A stretch of DNA of 64,000 bases from Sipunculus nudus (taxonomy: Eukaryota > Annelida > Sipuncula > Golfingiida > Sipunculidae): contig CM049308.1 in the NCBI GenBank assembly GCA_026874595.1, positions 39,416,527 through 39,480,526 on the forward strand, read 5' to 3'. A model generated the notes under the pieces. That model saw nothing but the letters and a program-made list of their open reading frames with translations. It searched no databases and had not been told where the DNA came from. Below, one piece after another: positions 13,594-28,591 of the stretch. The translations under genes and the position numbers were made by a program. Each line of letters begins with the position of its first letter. Positions within the stretch are counted from its first letter, which is position 1.

Positions 13594-13705
13594 TTACTTC
13601 AAAAGGCTGGCCATATTCTCATCATACTGATGGTGCAGATAACGTAAGATTTCCTGAGCTTTGGTGTGTGACACGCATGCAAATCTCTCCAGTGTGGCAC
13701 TTGAC
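13594..13705 (-). CDS. FANCM: FANCM exon w21: second HhH and stop
   Basis: Acceptor TGTTTCAG. It encodes [20 protein letters not shown], then [16 protein letters not shown] and TAA at 13,594-13,596. The [14 protein letters not shown] helix corresponds to THQKAEEIYRYIHY near the human C-terminus. The protein ends slightly earlier than human FANCM. Confidence 0.95.
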
Positions 13706-14493
13706 CTGAAACAGTAAAACCATCTTTCAGTATAACTTATATGATATCCAAGCTCAGCTAAAGAATCCTGAAAGGAAAACTCAAGAAATCATGTCTTAAT
13801 AATTCTTAACTAAGGAAATATAAGTATTAAGATCAGATAAGGTTTCAAGGATTTACAAAGCTCCACATTAACAGTTGCCCACATAGGGCAAGTAAAAAAA
13901 TGATGGGGCAAACAAAAGTCACTTTTTATTTTACTTGCCTGACTTGCAAAGTGGATTCAGTGTAAACCGCTGACTTATATTTCAATAAATTTCTAAAAAC
14001 AAAAGTTCCAATCAAACATATTGATAATATTCCTTTACACTAAATTACCTGTTAATTATCTAATATACAATGAAACTGGAAAAGTAATAATGTGGAGCAC
14101 ACTTTGCGACTTGAAAACAGTTACTTATTTTTGTAGGGCAATTCCATATTTATGTAGACAGGTAAAACCCTAGGTGTTACCCGATGGGGCAAGCACTTTA
14201 TGTTGATGTTGAGCCCCAAATTGTATGTGAAAATAAAGTGTATATATATCTTAGTAATATATCTTAAAAAACAGATTATTCTCAATCCTCAATACAGTGG
14301 AACTCCTTATCAGGGGCATCAATATAGGGGGGGATGAGGGGTATTGCAAATGCAATATATTAATAAATAGAATGAAAGACTGTGAATCCATTTACTAAAA
14401 ATCTTATATCTAAACCTTGCTTAGAATTCACAAAATAACTTATTTTCTAAAACATTATAATTATTTGATATATGATTAGGTATATATATATAA

Positions 14494-14524
<31 letters not shown>

Positions 14525-17500
14525 TTTTATATATATATATATATATATAGTTGAATATTTCATTCAGAGTCGCTGAAAAAGGTATATATATATGCGTCTG
14601 CAAAGTCATCCCCCCCACCCAGGAAGAACAAGGGACCCATGGGTCACGGCGCTCAGCTGATCGTGATTGGACTATAAATGTTTCTCCACTGTGATACTAT
14701 ATCGAGTCGATAAAGCTTATGAATATCATGTACATGTTGGGCTATTATAAAGGAATGTAATGTAATATGTGAGTATATGATAAATGAAATTACTTGACTG
14801 ATGGATTAATAGAGTCAAATAAAGTGGTTCATTTTTTATATATTTAGGAGGGGTTGAAAATTGTGATATATTTGAGCAAATATGAATGCAATGACAGCAG
14901 TAATAAGCAGTTGTAGAATGATGATAAGGCTATTTGTTGAAGGATCTAAAGTGTATGGTAGTCTGCAAGCATTCAATTTGACAGATATGATGTTATGATT
15001 AACTATGCTGATGAAGTGATTTATGAATATGTGACTGTATGACACAATATCTCTTTAGTCTTGACAAGGTACATTATTGTGATGCCCACTATGTCTACAT
15101 ATTACACAATATTGACATAATTTCTGGCATGTACATAGGTACCTATGGACGAATAGTTATACAAAATATTAAAGTATGAATATATCTGATTCATCTTGTT
15201 CTTGCTTACTGAGGCTGACTTTGGGATGGGGTTCGGAGAAGGGAAAAGTGAGGGCAGCACAAAGGTGGATGTAGAAATATTCTATTGTAATGTTTTTCAT
15301 TTATATAAGAATATGAAAAGCTAAGAGGAAAGGGGCCCTCCTACTTGGTTATAGTAAAGTTCTAAATATATGATTGCAAACTAATACTCTGACAAGACTG
15401 TCATGAAGAAAAACAGTAAAAGTTTTGAGATACTGTGTTGCATACGAAAATTTACAGATGGACAGGCAAGTGGACAGAATGGACTAATACCTTTATTTCA
15501 CTTTCAAGAGAATAATGCATTTAAGTTTATATATAATCCTATTTTTTTAAGCAGATCCACTTTTTCCATTAAGAAGTTTTTATCTGAATCATTTTTTTAT
15601 TTACAGGTTTATAAATTTTTAATTAAAAAAACTGAAAATATAAGTTAAAATATTAGAATTGTTGCAAAAGTTGCAGTCATTATATATACAGAGTAAAAAA
15701 CATTGGGTCATATTATGCATACACATATATTTTATTATTTTTAAATCATAAATGTTTAAACTGATTTTAAAAGAAAATAATGCCACAACATGGCATCTAC
15801 TTGGATATTACTTGAATCACTATTAAAAAGTTTTGCACATTGGAGTTTTCAGGACATGCTTAATTTTATTCACCAAAATAAAATAAAAGTAAATTTGATA
15901 AAATAAAACATCTTTTCAAATAAAGTATACACACTGTTGGTTGAATGAGGGACAAACAATATCATTGTGCTAATTACTATCCCAGTTTTAATTAATTACT
16001 GGAATTAATAGTCAATTTCACACCTTGTGAAGTTTTTACTCTTCTGAAGTAAGGAATTACTTATCTCATGAACAGCCACACTTTCACAGCAATACACCAC
16101 TTTGTGGACACAATTAAATGTACACTTTAATCATTGTAACCCTGGTGGTTCAATACAAACTCTAAAATGTAGCATGTCCAAGAATAAAATAAAATACAGA
16201 AAAATTATAACATTCATCTAGTTTATGCACCAGCTGGGGGGGGGGGGGATTGAGTGCAGGGCAGAGGGGAAGCCTGCTAGTAGTGGCCAAGCTGGGCCAA
16301 GGTAAGCTGCCTGGGGTGGGTTACATAATGCAAGTGAAGGCTGTACTACTAGGTGGGCTAGATGTAAACAACACTTGACATGGTGTATGAAAACATGAAT
16401 AAAAGCTATTCATTCCAATCAATTTCTTTTGAAAGTTCAGATTTTAAAAGATTAAATCCTATTGCATATATGCTGGGAAAATTAAATCAACAGTGCCAAA
16501 GTTGGACAAAATTTAAGGTATTGATTTTTTATTTATGCTAATAACTTGAAAAATTTGCAAAATTCAGTTCTAATTTTGGGTAAACAATTGAATCTTGATT
16601 AAATAAAGTTATATTCCTGAAAAAAAAGTCTCTAGGTTCAGCAATTCTCATGTTAGGTGAGTAAATATATTTCCTGATTTTTAAAATAATCCCATTATGT
16701 TTTGGCCCATAACTTCAAAATAATACCCAATACTGACCTAATTTTTAGTATGTTCATAGAAAATGTATAAAAGAATGTGAATACTAAATACGATCAAAAA
16801 CAGATCAGTGGTTTTGATATTAGGCAGCCTTGAAGTGTAACAATGGCTTTTTTTATGGAAAACAGAGTTTTTTTTTCCTTAATATCTCGAAGGAACAAAG
16901 TCCTAATGACCCAATTTTTGGTATGGTAGGAGATTGTTGGGACATCTAAAAATATGTCAACAGCCTGGGGAGCATAGAGATGTGCACTGAATGACCTACA
17001 GTCATCAAAGTGGACTGCTTGACAATGTAAGGAATACAACAAGAGCCTCCAAAAAAATTCAATAACTAGCCTAATTTTGCAGCTTTTATTTTCAAATTTC
17101 AGATTTTAACAGATTAAATCCTTATGTATACATGGTGTGAAAATTAAATCCACAGTACTTACAGGAAAAAAACGTGCCATGGCCAAAGTTGGGCAAAATT
17201 TAAGGTACCAATTTTATATTTTTGCCAATATTTAAAAAAATTTAACAAATTTTGATCTAATTTTTGGTATACAATTAAATTTTGATTAATTAAAGTTGTA
17301 TTACTGGAAAAAAGTCCCTACCTTTAACACTTTTGGTCTTAAGTGACCAAATATATTCCTGATTTTTTTTTACAAAATCCATTATGTTTGGGCCCATAAC
17401 TTTTTTAAATTATATAATACTGACTTAATAATTGGCATGTACATAGGAACTATATAGAGGAATATTTATGGTAAATATGAAGAAAACCAGATGAGAGGTT

Positions 17501-20500
17501 TTGATATTAGGCAGTCCTGAAGTGTGAAAATAGATTTCTAAAAAAAATTGAGGTTTTTCCTTAATATCTCAAAGGAACGAAGTCCTATTGACCCAATTTT
17601 TGGCATGGAAGGAGATTATGGGGACATCTAACTGTATGCCGAAATTCAGATTAGTAGGTCCAACGATGTCGAAACGTGCCAGTCTTACGGACGGACATCC
17701 AGACAGACAGACGGACGGACGGCACGACAGACGGACGGACGACGGACAATGGACCATGACTATAGCTCAGATGACTTATAGTCAGCTGAGCTAAAAATTG
17801 ATGCCACTGCTCCTAATAACAAACACTGGTAAGACCTGCTGTTTTTTTAAGAATAAAATGGTGACCCTTTTGCAGAGGCTACAGGCTTATGAATCTGATG
17901 AACATAAGTGTCCATAAAAGAGAGGTGGCATTAATAGGGAGATGATCATCATAAAGGGAGGTTTCCCTGTATGTACATATAATGGAAAATCTATTTAAAT
18001 GCCGATTAACGCACTAATTAAACTGTAAATCGTGAAGAGATATTTCATTAAATATTCTACACTTACAAGAATAATATTCCAGTAATTTTAATATGTGTAA
18101 AGGTAAAATCAGATCCCAAAACTAACAAATACACCACATGTTAGGTACTTGTGACAAAATACTCCCTAAATGGGCAATCTGGAGCCTAAGCTTAAATCTC
18201 TATATGTCTGCCCCCATGGGAGGGGAAACAGTTCGGTTGAGGTGAAAGGTGCAAATCAGTATGAATTCTACAAGTCTGAATTACACTGAAGCCGAAATTG
18301 TCACAGGGTCATGGCCCATTTCTTCATCAAATAAAAGGGAATGTTTGACTTCAGATACATATATTAAGTGGTGTTTCATGGTGTTTAGTCACAGGTACCA
18401 AAACACTGGTGTTCTTGGTATTTCCGAGACGTGAAAAAATCTGCTCACGTATTGACAAGGTCTGCCACAGTCCTGTAACTATGAAGCATGTTCAAGGCAG
18501 CTGGATAGTTGATCTTTGGAAGTGAAAGGTAGAACTTGAGCACCTGTGTACAAAAAAAAAAATAAATATCATGAACAAATTGGCAAAAATAACTAACCTT
18601 ACAAAATAAGGGACCTGTGGGTCATGGTGCTCAGTTGAATTTGATTCTGAGAATATTTATATAAAATCCTAGTGTTTGTGTTGACTGTGCATTTTTATAG
18701 ACTACATGAAAGATGCAGGAGTCTCAGTTGGGCTAAGGGAGCTGGCTATCCAGAAGTGAAGGGAGTTATGTAACAGCTTGGAGAGGCAGGGCTGTAGCAC
18801 TCACTGTGCATACCATTGTACTGGCCTGATGTAAACAATACTTGACATGTCGAGTGAAAAATTGATTAAAAGCTACAGTTATTGACCAGTTGCTTTCAAA
18901 GTTCAGATTATAAATTAAGAGTGCTCACAGAAAATAAATGTGCCATGGTCAAAGTTGGGCAAAATTTAGGGTACTGATTTTACATTTATGCAAATAACTT
19001 TAAAATTTACAAAAAATTCTGATATAATATCTGGCAAACAATTAAATCTAAATTTAATATAGCTTATCCTTAAAAAAGACTCTCTAGCATCAACCTTTAA
19101 CATGTAAGGTAGGTAAACATATTTCCTGATGTTTGACGAGGTACATTATGTTCACGTTACTAACTTCTTAAACTTATGCAATATTGACCTTATTTCTGGC
19201 AAGTGCATAGATAATATACTGAGGACCATATATGCCTAATTTGAACGAAACAACACCAGGTTTTCAAAGTGGACAGTCTTGAAATGTAACAATAAGTTTT
19301 TTTTAATGAAAAAATTGAAGTTTTTGCTTAATTTCCCGAAGGAACAAAGTTTCAGTGACCTAATTTTGGGTTTGCTTGGAAAACTTACAGACATCTAACT
19401 CTATTTCTAATTTTGTCTAGCTCCCCAAGTAGGTAACATAACAAGCCCTAGGTGTATGGCTAGTGGTTACACTGCCTAGACAGTAACCTTGCCTGACCTA
19501 ACAATTATTTATATAACAGTGTCTTCAAAAGCTTGGATAAAATCTGCAGTTTTTTTTAATCAACTGCTCTAAATTTTAAACTGATGAAACCCCACTGCCT
19601 TTGTTTTGGTTACAAAGGTTGTTGTAAAGGGAATCAGACCAATGAAAACGGAGTGTCACAGGTTTAAAACTTGAAGCTGGATGCACAATGCGATACCACT
19701 CCATCATTGGTTTGATTACAGTTCATTGCTCTGTAAAACCCTGGTGGTGAAATCCATATTTTCTTGCTAAACAAAGCAGCGGTTAAAACTAAGGATATTT
19801 GGAAGAGATGGTTGAAGTGTGTAACCACTGCGTGAGGAGTGTATACCTGCTGGTAGTTTTGTGAGGATGAATGCTCCTTACCGCTTCTTGGCTGGGATTC
19901 ACATTTGCTGGAGCAGTAATTGCCATCTGTTTTTCATCCTCTTTTTTTGCTAAACTGTCAAGAATTTCAGCTGTATCCTCTGCAACAGAAGAATATTTAT
20001 CTTGTAACATTACACAATTATATATTATGTCTGACTAAAATTGTGGCACCTGATCATCTGGTGTTCCATGAATGTTGCAGAAACACACATTCATTCCATT
20101 ATTCAATAATATTATAAACTTTCCATATGGATCATCCAGCTCCAGATAACACTGAAGAGAGCAAACAACATTTAAGTGCTGTGTATGTTGACAATGTAAC
20201 CTGGTTCATGTGTTAGCTTTGAAATCCAGGTGCAATGTTATATACATTAGAATCACACTTTCTAAGTGGATAAAATTTTGCTCCATGATTGAATGCATGG
20301 TCTACTGTTAGGAAACTATTAAAACCGATCTGAACAAAGTTATTCTACCAAGCAAGCCATTAGACTGTACTACCCCTTCTGTAACTATAAGATATTGTTG
20401 AATTTTAAGTCACTGATGTGGCCTACTAATCTTAACTTCGCTGTCTGCAGAAGAAGATCTGGCAGTATATAAACTATTTTAATAGTCTGGAAGATTAAAC

Positions 20501-23500
20501 GGAATTTTACTCAATACTAGATAGAAGTGCTGAATGTACAGTTTTGTGTACCAGTACTTGTGCTTGTTTTTTCTTAGTTTTCCAATGCAAAAAAAAAGAT
20601 GTTAATCCATCTTGTATCTGATTATATAAGCTTCTACTAGGAGTTGGTTTCTATCCTCATAAATATGTCTTTTGAAGTGTATTCTGTAAAAGGAGATTTT
20701 GAAGTATAATTAGGAAAAATGCTCTATTTTACTACCTGTCTTATCCAAAAAGACAGGTGGACTTCTCCTGCAAGTAAAAAGAACATTCTTTTTCCAAAAA
20801 AATTATTATCATTATTATTTACAAAACAAACAGACATTTAAAATTTGCATTACTTTAATGAAGACAATAATAGAAAGAACTTCCATCTTTTATGAATATA
20901 CAAATGTTGGCACCACCCTCCTTTAAGGTATCTTAAATATAAAATTCAAATTTAACTGATAAAAGACACAACAATGACACCCTTGCAAGATTGAAGAAAA
21001 TCCTATTTAAGCATACAATGTTTAATAGCAAAAAAAAGGAGAATATATCAGTAATTACTAATGCCAGAGAACATCATAATGAATAATATATTTGGCCTTA
21101 CCTTGAGAAGTTGTGAAAAAGACCTTGATATGCATCTGTGAGAGACAGGCCAACAGTGTGTTCACATATTTTGTCCTCTCCCTGCAAGAAACACTACATT
21201 CTCAATGGTAATCACCAATGATCATTGATGGAGTCAGTTAAGAACTGATTTGGAATTGAATTGAAAAGTATGAAAATGAAATGAATCAAAATTGCGGTTT
21301 ACAGGCTAAGTTGAATTGATCTGAACTGTTGTACAGTTCTAGTGCTCACATTTTTCTTAAGTGTCTTTATGGTGTCAGTTCAGTTTGCAAATCAGTGATG
21401 TAGTGCTTGGTTAGGTCAAAAACAAATAACTCTATAAATAGTCTTTTTAATAAAAAATAATTTTCTAGTTTTGTTGTAATCTGAAATTTGATCATGGGTG
21501 CTTCTAGTTAATATGTGAAAAAAGGTTCTGCAGTGTCATGCTCCTTGCCTCTGCCAGAAGGGTGTGCATTCGTTCCCATTTGTGTGTTTGTGTGTTTGTT
21601 CACTACATTTCTCAGGCACACATTAATGGAATATCATGAAATTTTCAGGGCATTTCAGAAACAGTCTAAGAAGGAAGCAAATAGATTTTGGGGTGGGTCC
21701 AGCACACGATCTGGATTCAGGAATGCCATCAAGGAATATTATTCCCAAATGTACAGTCACTTGTGTATGAAGGAATCTAGGTATATGGGCCGAATAAGTG
21801 AATGGCGGAGGCTTGCATTGAATAGAATGCAAATTTCTAGTTCTTATGCATAAAATAAATATTACATCCACGTAGAGAATATGAGGAATAGAATACCTTG
21901 AGATATCAGATAATATAGTTTAAGTATTTAAATAGGATTGACAGGTGGCACCACCTGAGAGTAGGAAAATGCCTATGGTAAAAGAAATACATTTTTTTTA
22001 TGAAAAAAAATATAAAAGAAGTATTTACCACTAAAGCACTGTTCTGATGTGCTGCTCTGCTGTTAGATATCAAAGATATTTTTAAAGACTCTGTCCATAT
22101 TAATTTATGACCTATCTTGGGCAAATGAAATGTTACATTAACCAGTGGTAAACCCTTAATTTCAACATGCGACATTCACTTTTTTAAGTCTGTACACAAA
22201 ATGGCAGCACCAGTGGGTGGTTTTGAAATTTTTTTGAGGTGAGGGTTTGACAAGAAAACAGAAATATGACAGGCTCAAGCTGGGAATTTTTCTGCCAAGA
22301 GAGTTTGGTGGCCATCAGACCCAGCTAGACACTCCTGGGATGATTACGCCCTCATTTGTAAATTACAGTAGGATGAATGTCTATCAGTTCCCATAATCCT
22401 TTCGTGCTGAAGATCTTCCACTAAATTGAGAGGTTAAAATGCCATTATTTTAGTCAAAGACTTCAGTTCAGACATGAAAACAAGGGACCCATGGGTTACG
22501 GCACTCAGCTGAAGTTTTAAATTTTTGCAAATGCAAAATATGCAAAGTATTCTATTGTAATGTTTTTCACACATATAAGCATATGAAAAGCTAAGAGGAA
22601 AGGGGCCCTTCCACTTGGTTATAGTAAAGTTCTAAATATATGACTGCAAAACATATACTCTGACCTTCATTCACCTTTCAAGGGAATAATGCATTTAAGT
22701 TTATATTAAAGCCTATTTTTTTAAGCATATCCACTTTTTCAATTAATAGTTTTTATCAGATTCATTTTTTTAGTAACAACTTTTATTAATTTATAATAAA
22801 AAAAATCTGAAAATATAAGTTAAAATATCAGAATTCTAAGTTGCAATCATTATTTATCCAGAGTGTAGCACACATCGGGTTATATTATGCATACACATAT
22901 TTTTTATTTTTTATTCACAAATGTTTAAACTGAATTTAAAACAAAATAATGCCACAACATGGCATCTTCAAGATTATTCTTTGAATCAATATTAAAAAGT
23001 TTTGTACATTGCAGTTTTCATGCTTAATTTTATTCACCTTAATAAAAAATTCAGTCAATTTGATAAAATAAAAAAAATCTTTTAAAATAAAGTATACACA
23101 CGGTTGAGGACACTGAGGGACAAACAATATCATTGTGCTAATTACTATCTAAGCTATAATTTATTACTGGAATTAATAGTTAGTTTCACACCTGGTGAAG
23201 ATTTTACTCTTCTGAAGAAAGGAATTACTTATCTGATGAACACCAACACTTTCATAGCAATACACAACTCTGTGGACACAATTAAATGTGCATTTTAATC
23301 ACTTTAAGCCTGGTAGTACAATACAAAATCTAAAATGTAACACAGCCTGGAATAAGAATGAGTCAAATACAGAAAATTATAACATTCATCTAGTTTATGC
23401 ACCATCTGGAGGAGGGAGGGGGGGATGCAGGGCAGAGGGGAAGCCTGCTAGCAGTGGCCAAGCTGAGCCAAGGCAAGCTGCCTGGGGTGGGTTACATATT

Positions 23501-26500
23501 GCAAGTGAAGGCTGTACTACTAGGTGGGCTAGATGTAAACAACACTTGACATGGTGTATGAAAACTAGAATAAAATCTACTATTTTCTATCAATTCCTTT
23601 GAAATTTCAGATTTTTAAGATTAAAGCCTAATGTATATATGCTGTGAAAATTAAATCAACAGTGCTTACAGGGAAAAAAGTGTAGTTGCCAAAGTTGGAC
23701 GATATTTAAGATATTGATTTTTTTTATTTATGCTAATAACTCGAAAAATTTGTAAAGATCAGATCTTATTTTGGGTAAAAATTTAATCTTGATTAAATAA
23801 AGTTGTATCCCTGAAAAAGTCTCCAGCTTCAGCAATTCTCATGTTAAGTGAGTAAATATATTTCCTGATTTTTAAAAAATTGCTTTATATTTGGGCTCAT
23901 TACTTCAAAACAATATGCAGTACTGACCAAATAGGTTTTTTCATAGAAAATGTTTAGAAAAATATGAATACTAATTATGATCAAAAACAGATCAGTGGTT
24001 TTGATATTAGGCAGCCTCGAAGTGTAACAATTGCTTTTTTATGGAAAATGGAGGTTTTTCCTTAATATCTCAAAGGAAGGAAGTCCTAGTGACCCAATTT
24101 TCGGTATGGTAGGAGATTTTGGGGACATCTTACTGTATGCAAAATTTTGGATTCATAGATCTGAAGGTTTCAAAACATGCCCTGTTTACAGACGGATGGC
24201 CGGCCGGCCGGACGACGGACAAAGGACCATGACGATAGCTCAGATGACTTATAGTCGGCTGAGCTAAAAATAAAAATTTTCATACAGTTCATCCTTTATC
24301 AGAATTACCAAACATATCTAAATATTCATGAACAGACACATCATGGCAGTGTGACCACTTCATGCTTTTCTGATATGTCAGACCTGTCTCTTTCCTGGGT
24401 AACAATTCACAATATGGACTCTCACATCACTGCCAGAATCAATGTCAGTTAAATACAAACTTATGACATCAGCCAGACCTCAAGCTTTGTTGTTCAGAGA
24501 CCTTGCTTTAGCGAGCCTGCTATTATATGATTTATTAACAAGACAATTGAACTGATCAGGTGGTTTGCATATGGCTCATCTCTACACAGAGGAGTAAACT
24601 ATTTTTTTTTATAAACTGCCTGGTGAGGAAAGATGTTATAGATAATCTAACCAATCATATAAAGGCTCGTAAACTTGGTGAATCTACTGTGCATGTGTTC
24701 TTGATAATGTGTGTGAAAAGTCTAGATTTTGGTGTACTGTTCAATATGGTAACTATGGATTTGATTAGTCATTATAATTGGCCCAATCACATGTGTATCT
24801 GTTAAATATTCATGATACATCAGGCCAAGAGTCTCTCTGAAGCAAGGTCTCTGCTCAACTGAACTTGAGACCTGGATCTCAAGAAGATTGCTCAAGCACA
24901 TATTTGAAAATCATAAGAAAATCTGAAACTTGCATTAGTTTTGGTGGCTTTGCATGGCCTGGTTTCACGCTGTCTTGCTCTACAACCAGACATGGCCGGT
25001 CATACATTTCACACAGATGACGCATGCGCTCCAGCAGCTTCTGTTTGTTGGCTCCATTAGAGAAATCTGTGAATAATAAAAATATTGATGGATCATGTCA
25101 CTAGGCTAAATGCTTGTGAAAAACTGAGGCGAAATGACATATCAATTGTGAACTTTAGTTATGAGAGAAAGGAATCAAAGGATACAAAAGGTGACAATGA
25201 CATCAAAGGGCATAAACTGAAATTTGTAAAGTATTTTCAAATTTGACAACCATGTTCAACACAGATCTGAGAAAGTGATAGGGTTGAAAACAGCTAGCTC
25301 GGTGTAGATTTAGCATATCATCTTATATATATTCTGAATAAAGGAAAATCAAAGATAATCCATGCTCGTTTTGCTTTGTCAAAAAAAAATTATATATTTA
25401 CCAGAGAGTAGTTTCCTTTCCACTGCCATCCTGCGGCTGAGCACATAGTCACAGCATGACAGCTGTCTGATCATTGTGTTCATCCCATGTTTAAGTCTCA
25501 GGGCTGAGATCAGGTCCTGTGTAAGAAGAAAGTCAATAGATAAATGTCAATGGTTACCATCATTCACAGACTGTTTATCCACAGAATAAATCAATGGAAA
25601 ATATACAAAAGATTGATATGACAGTCTTTCAAAAGAGAAAGATTTGACATTAAAATATGAACAAAGCAAAATCACAGTGTACAGAACACTACTTACACAG
25701 CAGTGGTTGTACACTGCAGTCGTTTCTAGATCTCCTTTGTTTTAACTGCTGCTCTGTATAGCAAGATTCTCTGGGTTTCACCACCAGGGCTCACACAGAA
25801 CAAACAGTTGTATTCAGACCAATGACAGCATGGTATCATATTGTGTATCCAACTCAAAGTTTTAAATCTGTGACAGCCCACTCTGGTTGGCGTTATTGTT
25901 GGCCCTGTGTCAGCCCTGGTATGGGGACCCAAAAAAACTTGCTACGCAAATCAGCAGTTAAAACGAAAGAGAACCTGGAATGACTGCAATGTATAACTGA
26001 GGAGTGTAAGTGTACAGCAATGTTAAGTGTGACTTGAACTTTCCCTGTGCCTATGATACCATGAATAACCATGCACAAGACAGGTTGTGCAACCTACAAT
26101 CATGTATTTATTAAATACATTCATTCCTTTATCTCAAGAGTAGTTTGACGAATAAACCTGAAATTTTGCCCATCCATAGATCTAGGAGGGCATTATCTTG
26201 TACCCATGACTTGTGGTTTACACTGCAATTTTTTTTTTTAGTTTTATCCATGTGTCTTGGGATACTTGGGCATCTATGATGCCACAAATTTGGAGATCTA
26301 TCATGTCAGGAGAGATTCCATGCCTCACTTTATCCATGCCTCTGTGATTCCACAGATACCTGTTGTCACGTGTTGACCACCCATACAATAGTTTTTAAAA
26401 GGGATATCACTATCAGAAACTACAACTGTGTATCTATTGGGTGAACCTGCAGCACCATCTTTTGTATTTGAATGAAACTAAACTGGTTGTTAAGTTAACA

Positions 26501-28554
26501 AGCAAATTTGTGGAATTTAAGTCCCCCGCTTGTGCCTTTTGTTGTCTTTCATGCTGACCTGAGCAATATGTTTCAGTTTTTATATTTGCCTGAAGAGGTC
26601 TCCACATGTCATAGTGGCTGTTTAGTTTTCAAGGTGTCCTGAAGATGTCTATACATGTCATAATTTTGGTTGTGAAATAGGAACATTATTTAATATTTTT
26701 TGTTTTGGAGCTGGAGAGAATAAATTTTCTGACACATATTCCAAAACCAATCCCAACCAAGGTATGCAGGAGAACAATCACAGACCCAAATCTGAATGAA
26801 ATCTGATAATATTTAGGAAAGTTATCACACGGAAACAAAACCTGATGGACAGACAGAGGGAGAGACAGACAGATAGACAAACCTAAATCAATGTCCCTGT
26901 TCTGGGAAGAGGAGACAAAAATAACAAAGATTTAATAAGCAAGTCTTTTTAATTGTTTAATTCTTTTCAACTTGTTAATGCTTACAATGACAGCAAAAGG
27001 CTTCTTCATACACTGATGTATACAAAGAGAATCACATCTGGCTACATGCTGTATTGCAGAATGCACATTAAAGGGCGTGTTTTGGTGCTCTGACCAAAGG
27101 TTGATTATTCTTATGGTTACGACCATATAGGTATTTTGACACTCATGTTTGAACCAATGGTTGGAACAAGCTGAATCCAGAAGGGTTGTTGGTTTCTGAG
27201 CAGCCTGGAGATGGTATATAAGGACTTTATACAAAATCAAAGTTCTGGGGCCTATACATCTGTGGATGTGGCCCTGGAACAAGCATAAGTGTTATTGGGT
27301 ATTGAGTGCAAACGGTTTATAACTCAGTCGCTTCAGGCTCATTTTGTTTTGAAACACAAAAAAACACAACAAATTTAACAGAGTAAGCCAGATAAACTAT
27401 CTCTTTGCAATTCTTAAATCTGTTTAATCTGTTTAACAACTCTTTTTCATTTAGAAACACCCGCATATTTTTCACAAGGCCCTAAAAATGCTGACACATA
27501 TTTTGTCATCTCTGAGACACCATTGTTTTTATGACCACATAGCATTTTGGTACAACTAGCTTCTGTTCACAACCAACCAAACACCTGAAAAAACACATCC
27601 ATGACCAATATTTTGATGAAATTTCCAACTACAGCAACACACCTGAGTGCCATTGATTTCACAGGAGTCTATCAACACTGTCAGCTTCTTTCTGGTCTCA
27701 CTGTGACCCTGAAATATAAACATGACCACTCAGTAACTGTTTTCAGCAGTGTGAACCACACAAGCTAACTGTCTAGGTAGTCATATAACAACTCAAAGGA
27801 CTCTGGGAGAGACAAATCCAACCAATATACAGTGAAGTCATTTTGACTGATGCATAAATTAACGAAGGGATTGACACTGAACATAAATAAAATCTTGCGA
27901 AAAATATATTAAATATATTTATCTCTCCCAGACTTGACATATACAATCAGGAAATGAAAAATATGCAGATGAACACATGAGACACTTCCAAGTTCCATAT
28001 TTTAATATCCAACATACATGATATACATTGAATCTCTCAAATGCAATCATGTCTAATACCTTCTAGTTATTATGACATTAAATTCAATAACAGAAGCAAC
28101 TCTGTAGTAGATCACAAACTAGATGCCAAGAAATATTCATGAGTTTAATTATAATAAAACATATGATAATGTGTAATGTTTATAATAGCTGAGCCTATCT
28201 CCATTATGCTGATATTACTCGATTATGACTAGGGCTGTATCAATATATCGATACGAATCGATACACAATGTCGATACGATAACCGAAATTCGTTGCATGC
28301 TGTATCGGTCGTATCGATGTAAAATATTTATTGCTAACGAATAGGAATATGACTCTAAGTTTAAATATAACCTTGACGATTTATAAAGCTAAATGCACTG
28401 TATATTTGTTGCTTTGGCTTTTAAGACTTGATAAGAAATGTTTATACGCATGCACGTCAGTGCTTCCATGACAAGCAGGTGGATGTAAGCGCAAATAAGA
28501 AAATGATACTGACTGTATCATATGTGGTATATTAAAATGAATATATAAATATAA

Positions 28555-28591
<37 letters not shown>

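Noticed and set aside
21515-21853. 112-codon frame in dispersed repeat E
   Set aside because: The second copy of the repeat (61,755-62,060) does not preserve the reading frame, so it is not a conserved element protein.
24924-24930. Ordinary GT donor (CAA|GTTTCA) for exon w17
   Set aside because: Needs a less likely acceptor 5 nt inside exon w18 (GGGAG|AGG) to keep frame and has a weak donor. The GC donor fits both the phase and the natural CAG acceptor.
26932-27282. 116-codon minus-strand frame
   Set aside because: No motif, no splice partners consistent with FANCM, and not similar to any family I know. It lies in an intron and is probably chance.
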